Of a DNA stretch of 64,000 bases, positions 26,642 through 35,944 are shown in pieces. How positions within the stretch are numbered: the stretch's first letter is position 1; each line of letters begins with the position of its first letter. A program made the translations under genes and the position numbers. Location: assembly GCA_018242215.1 (NCBI GenBank), contig JAFECG010000018.1, positions 1-64,000 of the forward strand. Reading direction: 5' to 3'. This DNA is from Pseudomonadota bacterium. GTDB lineage: Bacteria; Pseudomonadota; Alphaproteobacteria; Rhizobiales; Hyphomicrobiaceae. The notes beneath the pieces are model-generated. The model was not told the origin of the DNA. It ran no database searches and saw nothing but the letters and a program-made list of their open reading frames with translations.

Positions 26642-28033
26642 ATGAAATGGATTTATGAAGTCAGGCGTCTCAAAGGGCCGCGATATCTTGCGATTGCCGA
26701 GGCTGTCACGCGGGCGATCGACAATGGCGAGCTGCTCAATGGCGCCAGACTACCAACGCATCGCTCTCTCGCCGATCACTTGGAACTCGATGTTACTACA
26801 GTGACGCGAGCTTATTCGGAAATACAGCGACGAGGTCTGGCAGAAGCTCGAGTCGGCCAAGGGACATTCGTGCTCGCAACGCTTCCAGACTCTCCCGCAT
26901 CGTCCTTGCCCATGCCCCCTAATACGCCGTTCGTAGACCTTTCGCACAATTTCCCTCCGGGCGCGCCGCCTCTCCCAAACTTGCGCGAGCTTGCAAATGA
27001 AGTCGCTCGCGACCTGGACTATGGCGCTCTTTTTGGCCGACAGAGTGATGCCGGAATCGTCTCGCATCGCGCGGCTGGAGCCGCCTATCTGGAAACTTTG
27101 GGCGTGAAAGCCGGAAGCGATGATATTGTCGTTTGTGCTGGTGCGCAGCACGGTATCGCAATTGCACTCGCCGCGCTGACGGAGCCCGGCGAAACCATTC
27201 TCATGGAAGCTACGACTTTTTATGGTGCGCGAGCTGCCGCGAGAATGCTCGGGCGCAAGCCTGTTCCCGTTGCCATGGATGACGATGGATTGATGCCGGA
27301 CGCCCTCGAGGATGCTTTGCGGTCAGGACAATCCCGAGTTCTCTATTGCGCACCAACTCTGCATAATCCAACCACCACGATCATGCCTCCTGCTCGTCGG
27401 AAGGCAATTGCCAAAATCTGCGAACGTTACAAAATCGCGGTGATCGAGGACGACGTATACGGGTTTCTTCTCCTGCCACGTCGTGAACCGTTGGCGGCTC
27501 GGCTCAACTCTCAAGCCATATATATCACGAGCTTTTCCAAGAGCTGCGGGCCAGGTTTGCGCATTGGCTATATGCGCGTGCCAGAGCAATGGCGCCGGGC
27601 TGTCGGTACTGCACTGCGAGCGACCACGCTCATGGCGCCGCCAATAGAGGCTGAAATAGCGGCTCGGCTCGTGCGCACCGGACTTGTTGCGCAACTCGAG
27701 GACGCACAGCGGGCACGCAACACGGAACGGCAACGCATTGCCGAGCAGACCTTTCGGGGCCTGGATTATTCGTCAAGCCCAACCGCCTTTCACGTGTGGC
27801 TGCGGATGCCAGCGGGCTGGCAAAGCGAAGTCTTTGCCGCCGAAGCCAAGCTCCGCGGCGTTGGCGTCAGTCCGGCAGCCTTTTTCAATTTGGATTCGAA
27901 GAACGCTCACGATGCTGTCCGTGTTTGTCTCTCGGCAGCCGAGAACAATGACGTGCTTCAGAGAACCACAAAAATCCTTGCCGACCTTATGGTGAGCGGC
28001 AACCCCTGGGCGACGACTGCGGCGATTGTTTAG
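26642..28033 (+). CDS. MocR-type PLP-dependent transcriptional regulator
   Basis: A 463-residue fusion of a GntR winged helix (residues 1-80: PRYLAIAEAVTRAIDNGEL, LPTHRSLADHLELDVTTVTRAYSEI) and an aminotransferase-like domain that binds pyridoxal phosphate. Lys300 in TSFSKSCGPGLRIGY is the expected Schiff-base lysine; DDVYGFL precedes it. Such regulators sense amino compounds or amines and often control neighbouring catabolic genes. An open frame upstream to ATG 26528 exists, but conserved sequence begins at MKWIYEV. It is divergent from the RidA-led operon, its likely target. Confidence 0.88.
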   Translation: MKWIYEVRRLKGPRYLAIAEAVTRAIDNGELLNGARLPTHRSLADHLELDVTTVTRAYSEIQRRGLAEARVGQGTFVLATLPDSPASSLPMPPNTPFVDLSHNFPPGAPPLPNLRELANEVARDLDYGALFGRQSDAGIVSHRAAGAAYLETLGVKAGSDDIVVCAGAQHGIAIALAALTEPGETILMEATTFYGARAAARMLGRKPVPVAMDDDGLMPDALEDALRSGQSRVLYCAPTLHNPTTTIMPPARRKAIAKICERYKIAVIEDDVYGFLLLPRREPLAARLNSQAIYITSFSKSCGPGLRIGYMRVPEQWRRAVGTALRATTLMAPPIEAEIAARLVRTGLVAQLEDAQRARNTERQRIAEQTFRGLDYSSSPTAFHVWLRMPAGWQSEVFAAEAKLRGVGVSPAAFFNLDSKNAHDAVRVCLSAAENNDVLQRTTKILADLMVSGNPWATTAAIV

Positions 28034-28134
28034 CCCGATACGGAATGGCTGTTCCTTGAGCAGAATGACGTGTTTTTTGGCGTTGGCGTTGAAGCGAACT
28101 CTCCATAAGCTCGTGAAGTCCACAGACCCAAAGA

Positions 28135-29022
28135 ATGAGACGCATTTCGAGCGAACAATCGCAGATGGCAAAAAAGGATTCCTCGACAGTGCTTGTGCGG
28201 GAAGCCTGGCAGACGACCGGCGCCGTGCCTGTACGCATTGAGCTCGTAGATTTCTCCGAAGGCAACAGCACCGACGCGCCTGGAAATCACTTTGTATTGT
28301 GTTTCGTCCTGAAAGGATGTGGCCACATTCGATCGTCTTTCGACGGATTGAAGCCTCGTAATCAGTATTTCCGCGCCGGGATGTTCGTTCCCGTCACCCC
28401 TCCCAATGTTTCTGCGGACTTCTGTATGAGCGCTCCGATGAGCCACCTTATGGTGACGGTGCCGGAGGTCGCGTTTGAGCCATGGAAGGCCAGCTCCAGG
28501 GGCATGCATCACGACGAGGGCTTCGAAGATTCGTTGCTCTCCGAAATTGTACGCGCCTTGTGGCTGGAGGCCAAAGAGTGCAATCATAATGGCGCTTTGT
28601 ATGCGGATTCATTGCGCATGGCTCTAACGGCCGCGCTCGTACGAAGAGCTAATGATGAGCCATCCGATCGTCAAATAGCGCGCCGCCTCTCACGGCAAGA
28701 ATTGGCGTCGCTCAACGCTTTCATTTCGGAGCGTCTCGATGAGGATATTTGCCTCGCGGATTTGGCAGTTCGCGTTCAAATGAAAGAACGCACTTTCGCG
28801 AGCGCATTCAAATCCACTACCGGACAAACACCCCATCAATACCTCATGAAAATGCGCGTTCATCGTGCAAAAGATTATCTCGCCAACACGACGAAAACGA
28901 TCTTGGAAATTGCCGGGGCCACCGGATTTGTAGATCAGTCACATCTGACGTCCGTCTTTACGCGTCACGTCGGGCTTCCACCTGCCAGATACCGATCGAG
29001 CGTGCGATCCTGTCGCACGTAG
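28135..29022 (+). CDS. AraC family transcriptional regulator
   Basis: A 295-residue regulator with an N-terminal sensing half (residues 30-170, AraC_binding_2-like, VLCFVLKGCGHIRS) and a C-terminal pair of helix-turn-helix motifs (LADLAVRVQMKERTFASAFK; ILEIAGATGFVDQSHLTSVF). The PARYR ending is canonical. An in-frame ATG at 28165 is an alternative start. It stands between the MocR gene and a second binding protein, all on the plus strand, and is a second candidate controller of the island. Confidence 0.88.
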   Translation: MRRISSEQSQMAKKDSSTVLVREAWQTTGAVPVRIELVDFSEGNSTDAPGNHFVLCFVLKGCGHIRSSFDGLKPRNQYFRAGMFVPVTPPNVSADFCMSAPMSHLMVTVPEVAFEPWKASSRGMHHDEGFEDSLLSEIVRALWLEAKECNHNGALYADSLRMALTAALVRRANDEPSDRQIARRLSRQELASLNAFISERLDEDICLADLAVRVQMKERTFASAFKSTTGQTPHQYLMKMRVHRAKDYLANTTKTILEIAGATGFVDQSHLTSVFTRHVGLPPARYRSSVRSCRT

Positions 29023-29114
29023 ATTTTTGCGCATTCTTGAAAGATTGCAGTTTTCTCAAAGACCAATCGATCGGCCCGCGCCATCCTTCTATAAAGCAAT
29101 GTAGGAGACATTGG

Positions 29115-30095
29115 ATGCGAGTCGGAAGCATTTCCCGCCGCTCGGCGCTTGGCCTCGTCGCCGGATCGGCGGCCGCTTTGACGTTCGGGTCGAGATTTTC
29201 GTTCGCCGATGCGCCGCTGAAAGTCGGCATCCCGATCTGGGTTGGATGGATGCCGTTCTGGATTATGGACGAGAAGAAGATCGGCGATAAACACAAATTG
29301 AACGCCGTCCTGACCCAATTCACAGTGCAGACGGACGCGCGCCAGGCGCTCGCGGCGCGAAGTCTTGATGTTTGCGCTCTCAATACTGCCGATATCCTCG
29401 CAATCGACGCGATATCGCCAGTGGCGAGCGTCATCACGCTGACGAATGCTTCAGCTGGCGCCGATATCGTCATCGCGCGTGGCGTCGATAAAATTACCGA
29501 TCTCAAGGGCAAGAAGGTCGCGCTCGAGATCGGGTCCGTCAGCCATTTCTTTTTCTCTAAGGTGCTCGAAAAAGCCGGGCTCACGGAGAATGACGTCAAT
29601 ATCGTGAATATGTCCGCGCAGGATGCCGGCTCTGCATTCGTTGCGAAAGCCATCGACGTGTCTGTCACATGGGAGCCGTTCGCCTCTCAGGGCATTGCAT
29701 CGGGTGGTAAGGCGCTCATCACAAGTAAAGATACGCCGAACCTGATCATAGACGTCATCTCGGCGCGTGATGATGTCCTGAAGGCGCGAAAAGACGATGT
29801 TAAGCGGCTGCTCGACGCCTGGTATGATGCGCTTGCTTTTGTCGACACGAATAAGGATGAGGCGTTTGCGATCATGGCGAAGCACTCCGACGTGAAGGTG
29901 GAGGAGTTCGCCGGCATGTGGGCAGGCGTAAAAATGTATTCGCGTCCGGAAAATATCGAGCTCATGGGCACGCCGGCAAAACCCGGACCGTATGTCGATG
30001 CCGTGAGGGCGATGTCGAGCTTCATGGTCAAGGCAAAGCTCATTCCGAGTGATGTCGCGCCATCGTCAATGATTGACGGCGCTCTCTTGGCTTGA
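29115..30095 (+). CDS. Second NMT1/THI5-like substrate-binding protein, Tat-type signal
   Basis: A 326-residue binding protein. The signal (SRRSALGLVAGSAAALTFG, ending SFA) carries a twin arginine, so Tat export is likely, unlike the Sec signal of the operon's own binding protein. The two proteins share SAGAD, DLKGK, the WEP segment and PNLI(L/I)DV, and look like distant paralogs. No permease or ATPase gene is next to it, so it may serve the transporter across the divergent promoter or act as a sensor. The start at 29115 is preceded by TAGGAGA. Confidence 0.88.
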   Translation: MRVGSISRRSALGLVAGSAAALTFGSRFSFADAPLKVGIPIWVGWMPFWIMDEKKIGDKHKLNAVLTQFTVQTDARQALAARSLDVCALNTADILAIDAISPVASVITLTNASAGADIVIARGVDKITDLKGKKVALEIGSVSHFFFSKVLEKAGLTENDVNIVNMSAQDAGSAFVAKAIDVSVTWEPFASQGIASGGKALITSKDTPNLIIDVISARDDVLKARKDDVKRLLDAWYDALAFVDTNKDEAFAIMAKHSDVKVEEFAGMWAGVKMYSRPENIELMGTPAKPGPYVDAVRAMSSFMVKAKLIPSDVAPSSMIDGALLA

Positions 30096-30126
30096 TGCCA
30101 TAGTTCGAAATTGGATGCTCTTCACA

Positions 30127-31050
30127 ATGAGCTCGAATGTCTGCCATTGCCTTTCCGAGAAATGCCTTCATAAAACTTGGAACAGACAGCAAAAGCCCGT
30201 CCTTTTCATCAAGCCGGGCGATGAAGTAACGATCACGGCGCCTGACGCATCCAATGGCGAAATAACTCGGGCGTCGACTACCGAAGACATCGCAAAGATC
30301 GACTATCGCCGCCTCGATCCGCTCGTTGGCCCGATCTATGTGGAAGGAGCCGCGCCGGGAGACGCACTCGAAATCGAGGTTCTGAATTTAAAAATTCTGA
30401 GCTGGGGGTGGAACGCGTGTCTTCCGGATTTCGGTCTTTTGTCCGACGAGATCACGACGCCGTTTCTCAAAATATGGGAGCTTGATCGAGATTACATCGA
30501 GATGCCCAATGGTGCGGCATTCAAGCTTCGTCCGATGGTCGGCTGCATTGGTGTGGCCCCCGGGGAAGACGGCGATTACGCGTCGATCACGCCGACCAAC
30601 GCCGCGGGTAATATCGACATTCGCTATCTCGGGGCAGGCGCCAAGCTGTATGTTCCAGTTTTTAATGACGGCGCGTTGTTGTCAGCGGCAGACGGGCACG
30701 CGATCCAAGGCGACGGCGAAATCAACGGCACGGCCATCGAGTGCCCGATGGAGATGTCTTTCCGAATCAACTTGATCAAGGGCGCAGGCATCGAGGCCCC
30801 CGAAATCATGACGGGCGACACCTTCGCAGCCGAAGAAGGCTACCGCATTTTTACCGGCGTCGGCCCCGACCTGATGGCGGCAACCCGGGAGGCCGTTCGC
30901 CGCGCGATCGCTCCTCTCGCGCGGGCACAGAATGTAAGCGAGCTCGAGGCTTATGCGATGTTGGGCCTGGTGGGCGAATTGCGTATTCACGAAATCGTCG
31001 ACAAGCCGAACTGGGTTGTCGGCTGCATGCTCCCGCGCCGCCTCTTTTGA
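30127..31050 (+). CDS. Formamidase/acetamidase family protein
   Basis: A 307-residue amidase of the FmdA_AmdA family, which hydrolyses formamide or acetamide to ammonia plus the acid. VLFIKPGDEVTI near the start, VEGAAPGDALEIEV, a LRPMVGCIGVAP segment near residue 140, GNIDIRYLGAGAKLYVPVF and the DGHAIQGDGEINGTAIEC signature are all family features. It is shorter than the 400-residue FmdA of methylotrophs and closer to AmdA. The gene begins 31 bp after the binding protein and may release ammonia from the last amide of the pathway. The start is not marked by a clear ribosome binding site. Confidence 0.87.
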   Translation: MSSNVCHCLSEKCLHKTWNRQQKPVLFIKPGDEVTITAPDASNGEITRASTTEDIAKIDYRRLDPLVGPIYVEGAAPGDALEIEVLNLKILSWGWNACLPDFGLLSDEITTPFLKIWELDRDYIEMPNGAAFKLRPMVGCIGVAPGEDGDYASITPTNAAGNIDIRYLGAGAKLYVPVFNDGALLSAADGHAIQGDGEINGTAIECPMEMSFRINLIKGAGIEAPEIMTGDTFAAEEGYRIFTGVGPDLMAATREAVRRAIAPLARAQNVSELEAYAMLGLVGELRIHEIVDKPNWVVGCMLPRRLF

Positions 31051-31421
31051 AACGGCTCAACCGTACGCTTTTTTCCTATATTCAGAAGATGATCTTTGGT
31101 TACGGACTACTCGAATTTTCGACTGCGACGCCGAACACCTGCTCGGCGCTTAGTTACTTGTGAGCCGGTGCTCGTAGTCTCATTGGAACCTCAGCGAGGA
31201 CCTCAGCCCGAGTGTTTACAGCCGATGTCTGCACAGGGTCACGAGTGCGCGTTGGCGCGCACGTTGAAGAGTCTGCCGCACCCCGGACAGCAGACATGTC
31301 CGCCCGGCAAAAAGGCTTTGCTGCAGCCGAGCAGCACATGTCAGCAATTGGGACGTTGCCGCCATGCGCGGCGCACTCTGTTCTAAGCCGTCATGATGGC
31401 CGCGAACTAGTCGCCAATTCG
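31051..31421. other. Intergenic region with degenerate GACAT-rich repeats
   Basis: No credible gene. A weak 4-bp hairpin followed by six T (31052-31074) may end the formamidase message. From about 31220 to 31345 the sequence has several imperfect copies of a CCGATGTC/GACATG-type unit, which resembles decayed members of an intergenic repeat common in Bradyrhizobium-like genomes (recalled, not searched). Confidence 0.4.
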
Positions 31422-32327
31422 CTAGCGGTGGCTTTCGTTGACACGGGAGACGAGGTCGTCGATGCGCGAGAGAAAAAGCTGCAAGACCGGCGAGCGGTTG
31501 GCCTTGTTGTAACCGACGACGAGGTCAATCGTCGGTGCATCATCACCTTCGATCGGACGGCTGGTGACTGACCAGGTCAGGAAGTTCTTCGCGTATCTCG
31601 GCAACAGCGTCAGCGCGCGAGTCGAGGCTACCAGCGACATGGCCATGCCGAGATTGTCGATCTTCAGATCGGTTTTTACGGAAAAGCCGCGCTTCTCAAA
31701 AAAATCATCGATCACCTGGCGAAACACCGGGGCCGTGCCCGACATGTGGATGAAGGGCTCTTTGGCGATCTCTTTCGCGGTGACGCTTTTCTTCTTCGCT
31801 AGGCGATGATCGCTCGGCATCACCACCATGACTGGCTCACGGACCACGAGTCGATATTCGAGATCCGGCAGCCCGGCCTCGCGGCGCATGAAGGCAAGAT
31901 CGAGCTTTCCGCGCATCAGCGCGTCAGCGAGGTCGGGTGAATACTGGCTGGAAACGGTGACGTCGATGTTCGGCAGCTCATCGCGCAAGATGCGCATGGC
32001 CTGCGGCAGCCATTCCATTTCCTGACCGGTCAGAAACCCGAGCGCGAAGGATGCCCGCGCCGGTTCGGAAGCGCGCCGCGCGGCCGACACTGCGGCCTCG
32101 ACCTGAGCCAATGCCAATCGCGCATGATCGAGGAACGCACGGCCCGCCGGGGTGAGCTCGACGCCCTTGACGCTCCGACTGAAGAGTTCGGTGCCGATCT
32201 CATATTCCAAATCGCGGATCTGCCGGCTGAGAGACGGCTGGGCGGTGTGCAGGCGTTTCTGGGCCGCGGTGGTGAGACTTCCCTCCTCGGCAACGGCGAC
32301 GAAAAATTTGAGGTGCCTCAGCTCCAT
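31422..32327 (-). CDS. LysR family transcriptional regulator
   Basis: A 301-residue LysR regulator. The N-terminal winged helix reads MELRHLKFFVAVAEEGSLTT, then AAQKRLHTAQPSLSRQIRDLE, and the effector domain spans about residues 90-290. MELRHL is the classical start; an ATG 15 bases upstream is in frame. It is divergent from two SDR genes across a 206-bp gap, the standard layout for a LysR protein that controls its neighbours. The effector is unknown. Confidence 0.9.
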   Translation of the reverse strand: MELRHLKFFVAVAEEGSLTTAAQKRLHTAQPSLSRQIRDLEYEIGTELFSRSVKGVELTPAGRAFLDHARLALAQVEAAVSAARRASEPARASFALGFLTGQEMEWLPQAMRILRDELPNIDVTVSSQYSPDLADALMRGKLDLAFMRREAGLPDLEYRLVVREPVMVVMPSDHRLAKKKSVTAKEIAKEPFIHMSGTAPVFRQVIDDFFEKRGFSVKTDLKIDNLGMAMSLVASTRALTLLPRYAKNFLTWSVTSRPIEGDDAPTIDLVVGYNKANRSPVLQLFLSRIDDLVSRVNESHR

Positions 32328-32533
32328 ATGGCGCGATCCCATACACGAATGGCATAGGGTGACGGAAACTTTGCCTCATATTCCTTTAAATTCCGGCCAT
32401 CCTGTCATGCAAGATTACTTACTCATACCTATCGGGCATGACCGCAACACACAAAGTCTTTTTCTTAGCACCTCCCACGGACCATGTTCCCGGTCATCGA
32501 GTTGGCTTCACCTTCGCCGAAAGGACATTTCCC

Positions 32534-33274
32534 ATGGCTAACCTCTCCAACAAGACTGCCCTCGTTACTGGTGCCTCGCGCGGCATCGGCGCCGCCATCG
32601 CCAAACGTTTGGCGGCCGATGGCGCCAAGGTCGCCATCACCTACACCAAAGGCGCCGATGCTGCCGCTCAGGTCGTCAAGGACATCGAGAGCAAAGGCGG
32701 CAAAGCGATCGCAATCCAGGCAGATGCCGCCGACGCGAAAGCCGTTAATGCCGCAGTCGAGAAGACGGTCTCAACCTTCGGTCGCCTCGACATTCTTGTG
32801 AACAATGCCGGCACTGCGATCCCGACACCGTTCGAGGAAGCCACGATCGGGGATCTCGACCGTGTGATCGATATCAATCTGCGTGGCGTATTCATCGCAA
32901 CCCAAGCCGCGCTCAAGCACGTCAAGGACGGCGGCCGCATCATCAATATCGGTTCTTGCGTCGGCGAGCGGCTGATGGCGCCCGGCCTCGCGGCTTATTC
33001 CGCAACCAAGGGTGCGGTGAAGATGTTCACGCAGGGTCTCTCTCGCGAGGTCGGTGCCCGTGGCATCACGGTCAACAACGTACAGCCAGGCCCAATAGAC
33101 ACCGACCTCAATCCGGCTTCCAGTGACTGGGCGACGCCGCAGATCGCGCTGACATCGCTGAAGCGGTACGGCCGTCCGGAGGAAGTGGCCGCGCTTGTCG
33201 CCTTCGTCGCGGGACCGGAAGCCAGTTACATCACGGGTGCAAACTTGACTGTCGACGGCGGCACCAACGCTTAA
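32534..33274 (+). CDS. SDR family oxidoreductase (3-oxoacyl reductase-like)
   Basis: A 246-residue classical SDR: TGASRGIG near residue 12, NNAG at about 89, catalytic Ser in NIGSCVGE, YSATKGAVK near 155, and PGPIDTDLNP. The C-terminal ITGANLTVDGGTNA is standard. The start at 32534 has AAGGACATTTCCC upstream; the frame is open further 5' but that sequence is the LysR promoter region. It is 14 bp ahead of a second SDR gene, and the two are divergent from the LysR gene. Confidence 0.9.
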   Translation: MANLSNKTALVTGASRGIGAAIAKRLAADGAKVAITYTKGADAAAQVVKDIESKGGKAIAIQADAADAKAVNAAVEKTVSTFGRLDILVNNAGTAIPTPFEEATIGDLDRVIDINLRGVFIATQAALKHVKDGGRIINIGSCVGERLMAPGLAAYSATKGAVKMFTQGLSREVGARGITVNNVQPGPIDTDLNPASSDWATPQIALTSLKRYGRPEEVAALVAFVAGPEASYITGANLTVDGGTNA

Positions 33275-33288
33275 TCGAGGAGACGAGA

Positions 33289-34035
33289 ATGGCCGATCTT
33301 TCCGGAAAGACAGCTCTCGTCACTGGCGCTTCGCGCGGCATCGGCCGCGCGAGCGCTCTGGCCTTGGCTGCAGCGGGGGCGCAGGTCCTCGTTCACTATG
33401 GTTCTAGCCCCGCGCAGGCCGATGAGACAGTCGCTGCGATCCGTGCGGACGGAGGCCGAGCGGAGGCGGTCACAGCGGATATGGAGGCGAGCGATGGCCC
33501 CTTTGCACTCGCAAAGCAAGTTCGCCAGATCGTCGGAGCGCGGCTCGATATTCTGGTCGCCAACGCCGGCATATCGAATTCCGCAACAATCGCAGATACG
33601 AAGGTCGAGGACTTCGACCGGTTGTTCGCGGTGAACGTCCGTGCACCGTTCTTTTTGGTGCAGCAGCTGCTGCCGATCCTCGGCGACGGCAGCAGCGTGA
33701 TTTTCGTCTCGTCGCTGGTTGCGCACGCAGCGGTCGGAACGCTTTCGGCATATGCAGCCACCAAGGGTGCGATCGACACCTTGGTCAAGCACTTTGCTGC
33801 CGAGCTTGGCCCACGCGGTATCCGCGTCAATGCCGTCGCTCCCGGCGTCGTCGACACGGACATGTCGAGCTTCACGAAGACCGAGCAAGGACGAGCGGCG
33901 GTGATGGGCCTGCAAGCGCTGAAGCGCGTGGCAAAGGCCGAGGACATTGCAGGGGCTGTGACGTTCCTCGCGTCGGAAGGAGCACGGTGGGTGAGCGGCG
34001 ATACGCTTCGGGTCGATGGAGGCTCAAAGCTTTGA
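33289..34035 (+). CDS. SDR family oxidoreductase, second of a tandem pair
   Basis: A 248-residue SDR with TGASRGIG, ANAGISN, the serine in VSSLVAH, YAATKGAID and a C-terminal SGDTLRVDGGSKL. It shares the N-terminal LSGKTALVTGASRGIG region with the upstream SDR, so the pair may be an old duplication that has since diverged. GAGACGAGA lies just upstream of the ATG. The substrate is unknown. Confidence 0.9.
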   Translation: MADLSGKTALVTGASRGIGRASALALAAAGAQVLVHYGSSPAQADETVAAIRADGGRAEAVTADMEASDGPFALAKQVRQIVGARLDILVANAGISNSATIADTKVEDFDRLFAVNVRAPFFLVQQLLPILGDGSSVIFVSSLVAHAAVGTLSAYAATKGAIDTLVKHFAAELGPRGIRVNAVAPGVVDTDMSSFTKTEQGRAAVMGLQALKRVAKAEDIAGAVTFLASEGARWVSGDTLRVDGGSKL

Positions 34036-34270
34036 AGCCGGCCCCGGACATCGGTATTTGACTATCACCGAAGATCGGACCACGGTTCGGGACCTCAGCG
34101 TCGAAGTCGACGATAGCGATCCGCCAAGAAGATAGATATCCGTAAGCGGACATGGTCGGCGCCCGCTTGGTGATTGCGCGCCTTAACGGTCAACGTCCGC
34201 TCATGGGACCGAGCGTTGGATTTGCGAGCTTAGGCCGACATCGGTTTCCGCTCGTGGGATTAATGGATGG
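34036..34270. repeat. Decayed intergenic repeat units
   Basis: TCCGCTCRTGGGA occurs at 34196-34208 and 34247-34259 (one difference), and GGACAT/CGACAT motifs recur at about 34047, 34148 and 34235. These look like fragments of a repeat family rather than a gene. Confidence 0.45.
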
Positions 34271-35944
34271 TCAATCAGTAACTCCAAAGTTTTCTGAAGC
34301 TTGATCGACCCGATTGCCTTGAGAGGTTTGCTGCGAATTGAGGCGTCTGCTTTTTGTCCTCGAGAACGATCTTACCGACTCCGGCACAGGTCCGCCGGCA
34401 GATGCTACAAGACTTTTTGTGATCGTTGCATAATGATGGTGCATCGCCGTTTTGATTGCATACGTAAATAGCAGTTGCGGTTCGAACATTCTCGATCTCG
34501 CAATTCGGAGTAACTGCGCCCGATAGCGGCGCGCAATAGTTCGATCGTCAATTTGGCGAACCACACGAAGCGCCAGGACAGCGAACATAATATAATTTTC
34601 AATGCAGCTCTTCATCCATGCCAAGCGATGATTTCGCCAATAGGGCAATTGGTGAACCGCAAACTTGAATCTTCCCTCAACGAATAGTTTGTCGAGGCGG
34701 TCAAAGTAGGCAGGCGCCGAATAAGACATTGTGGTCGCTCGCACCAGCCCCTCCCGCAGCGAGGCGGGCGACATTCCGAGCGGGATCACGTTCGTACCAA
34801 AGGCATCACTGCCAGCGTCATCGTTCAACCGGCCCTCTGATTTCAATCGGTCGAAGAGAGGCGTCGTTGGAATTGCGTGCAATAGCCCAATGAGGGCGTG
34901 CGCGATGCGGGCCTCTGCGAGGAAACCTGGCAAGACGTCGAAAGCCTGCGGCTTGTCGTTGTCGAAACCGACGATCATTCCGCACCAGACGTCCAGCCCG
35001 TGATCCTGGATGCGTCGGACGCGCTCAACAAGCGTGCCGGCACGCTCTCGAATATTCTGTAGTTTCTTGGTTTCCTTGAGAGAGGCTTCATCGGGGCTTT
35101 CGATGCCGATGAAAACGCTTTGAAAGCCCGCCCGTCCCATCAGATTCATAAGCTCTTCATCTTCCGCCAGGTCGAGTGAAGCTTCCGTAAAGAGCGTGAG
35201 CGCGTAGGCATGCGCCTCCTGCCAGTTCGCGATCTCACGCAAGATCGGTTTGATTGCCTTCTTGTTGCCGATGAGGTTATCATCAACGACAAAGACGATC
35301 CTCGTGCCGGCGCAATAGTAGGCATCGAGTTCGGCAATCACCTGATCAGTCGACTTGAGACGCGGCTTGCGCCCAAACGTGACAATGATATCGCAGAACT
35401 CGCACGTAAAAGGACAGCCGCGCGAAATCTGCATGCTACCGAACATGTAGCGCTGCGATTTCAACAGATCGAGCCGGGGCAGCGGTAGTGTACTCATATC
35501 GGTCTTCCCTGCCTGCTCGTAGCGATGCGCATGCCGACCAGCTTCCCACTCTGTGATAAACTGTGGCCATGTCATATCCGCTTCGCCGATGAAGATAACA
35601 TCGGCGAGGCCTTCAATGATTTCAGGCTCGACGGTCGCCATCGGGCCGCCAACGACGGTGAAAATGTTGCGAACGCGAAGCTCTTCAAGAATCTCGAGAA
35701 GTCGTGCGCCCTGCACCGACATTCCTGTTAGGCAAACCATGTCCGCACGGGCGAGACGCTCGAAATCCACCTCTTCGATGTTCTCATCGATGATCGTGAC
35801 CTGATGGTGTGCCGGGACGAGAGCCGCGAGAAGAGGAAGGCATGCAACCGGCAAATTGGCGTGCTTGCCGAGCATACTCATGCAATGCTCCATGCCCCAG
35901 AACGAGGTGTTGAAGCGTGGATTGACGATGACGATGTCGGCCAT
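34271..35944 (-). CDS. Cobalamin-binding radical SAM protein (DUF4070-type)
   Basis: A 557-residue enzyme. Residues 1-135 form a B12-binding Rossmann-like domain (VVGGPMATVEPEI), and the radical SAM core has the iron-sulfur motif Cys177-x3-Cys181-x2-Cys184 (RGCPFTCEFCDI). VDDNLIGNKKA, FTEASLDLAEDEELM and VFIGIESPDEASL are typical of the branch that includes the hopanoid C-2 methylase HpnP. The C-terminal 60 residues are basic and probably unstructured. It may methylate an unreactive carbon; the substrate is unknown and no hopanoid gene is adjacent. Isolated transcription unit. Confidence 0.82.
   Translation of the reverse strand: MADIVIVNPRFNTSFWGMEHCMSMLGKHANLPVACLPLLAALVPAHHQVTIIDENIEEVDFERLARADMVCLTGMSVQGARLLEILEELRVRNIFTVVGGPMATVEPEIIEGLADVIFIGEADMTWPQFITEWEAGRHAHRYEQAGKTDMSTLPLPRLDLLKSQRYMFGSMQISRGCPFTCEFCDIIVTFGRKPRLKSTDQVIAELDAYYCAGTRIVFVVDDNLIGNKKAIKPILREIANWQEAHAYALTLFTEASLDLAEDEELMNLMGRAGFQSVFIGIESPDEASLKETKKLQNIRERAGTLVERVRRIQDHGLDVWCGMIVGFDNDKPQAFDVLPGFLAEARIAHALIGLLHAIPTTPLFDRLKSEGRLNDDAGSDAFGTNVIPLGMSPASLREGLVRATTMSYSAPAYFDRLDKLFVEGRFKFAVHQLPYWRNHRLAWMKSCIENYIMFAVLALRVVRQIDDRTIARRYRAQLLRIARSRMFEPQLLFTYAIKTAMHHHYATITKSLVASAGGPVPESVRSFSRTKSRRLNSQQTSQGNRVDQASENFGVTD

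Noticed and set aside
31052-31074. Four-bp hairpin with six T after the formamidase gene
   Set aside because: The stem is too short to call as a terminator with confidence.
31212-31571. Plus-strand open frame of 119 codons opposite the LysR gene
   Set aside because: It overlaps the LysR coding region and the repeat remnant, has no ribosome binding site and no family resemblance.
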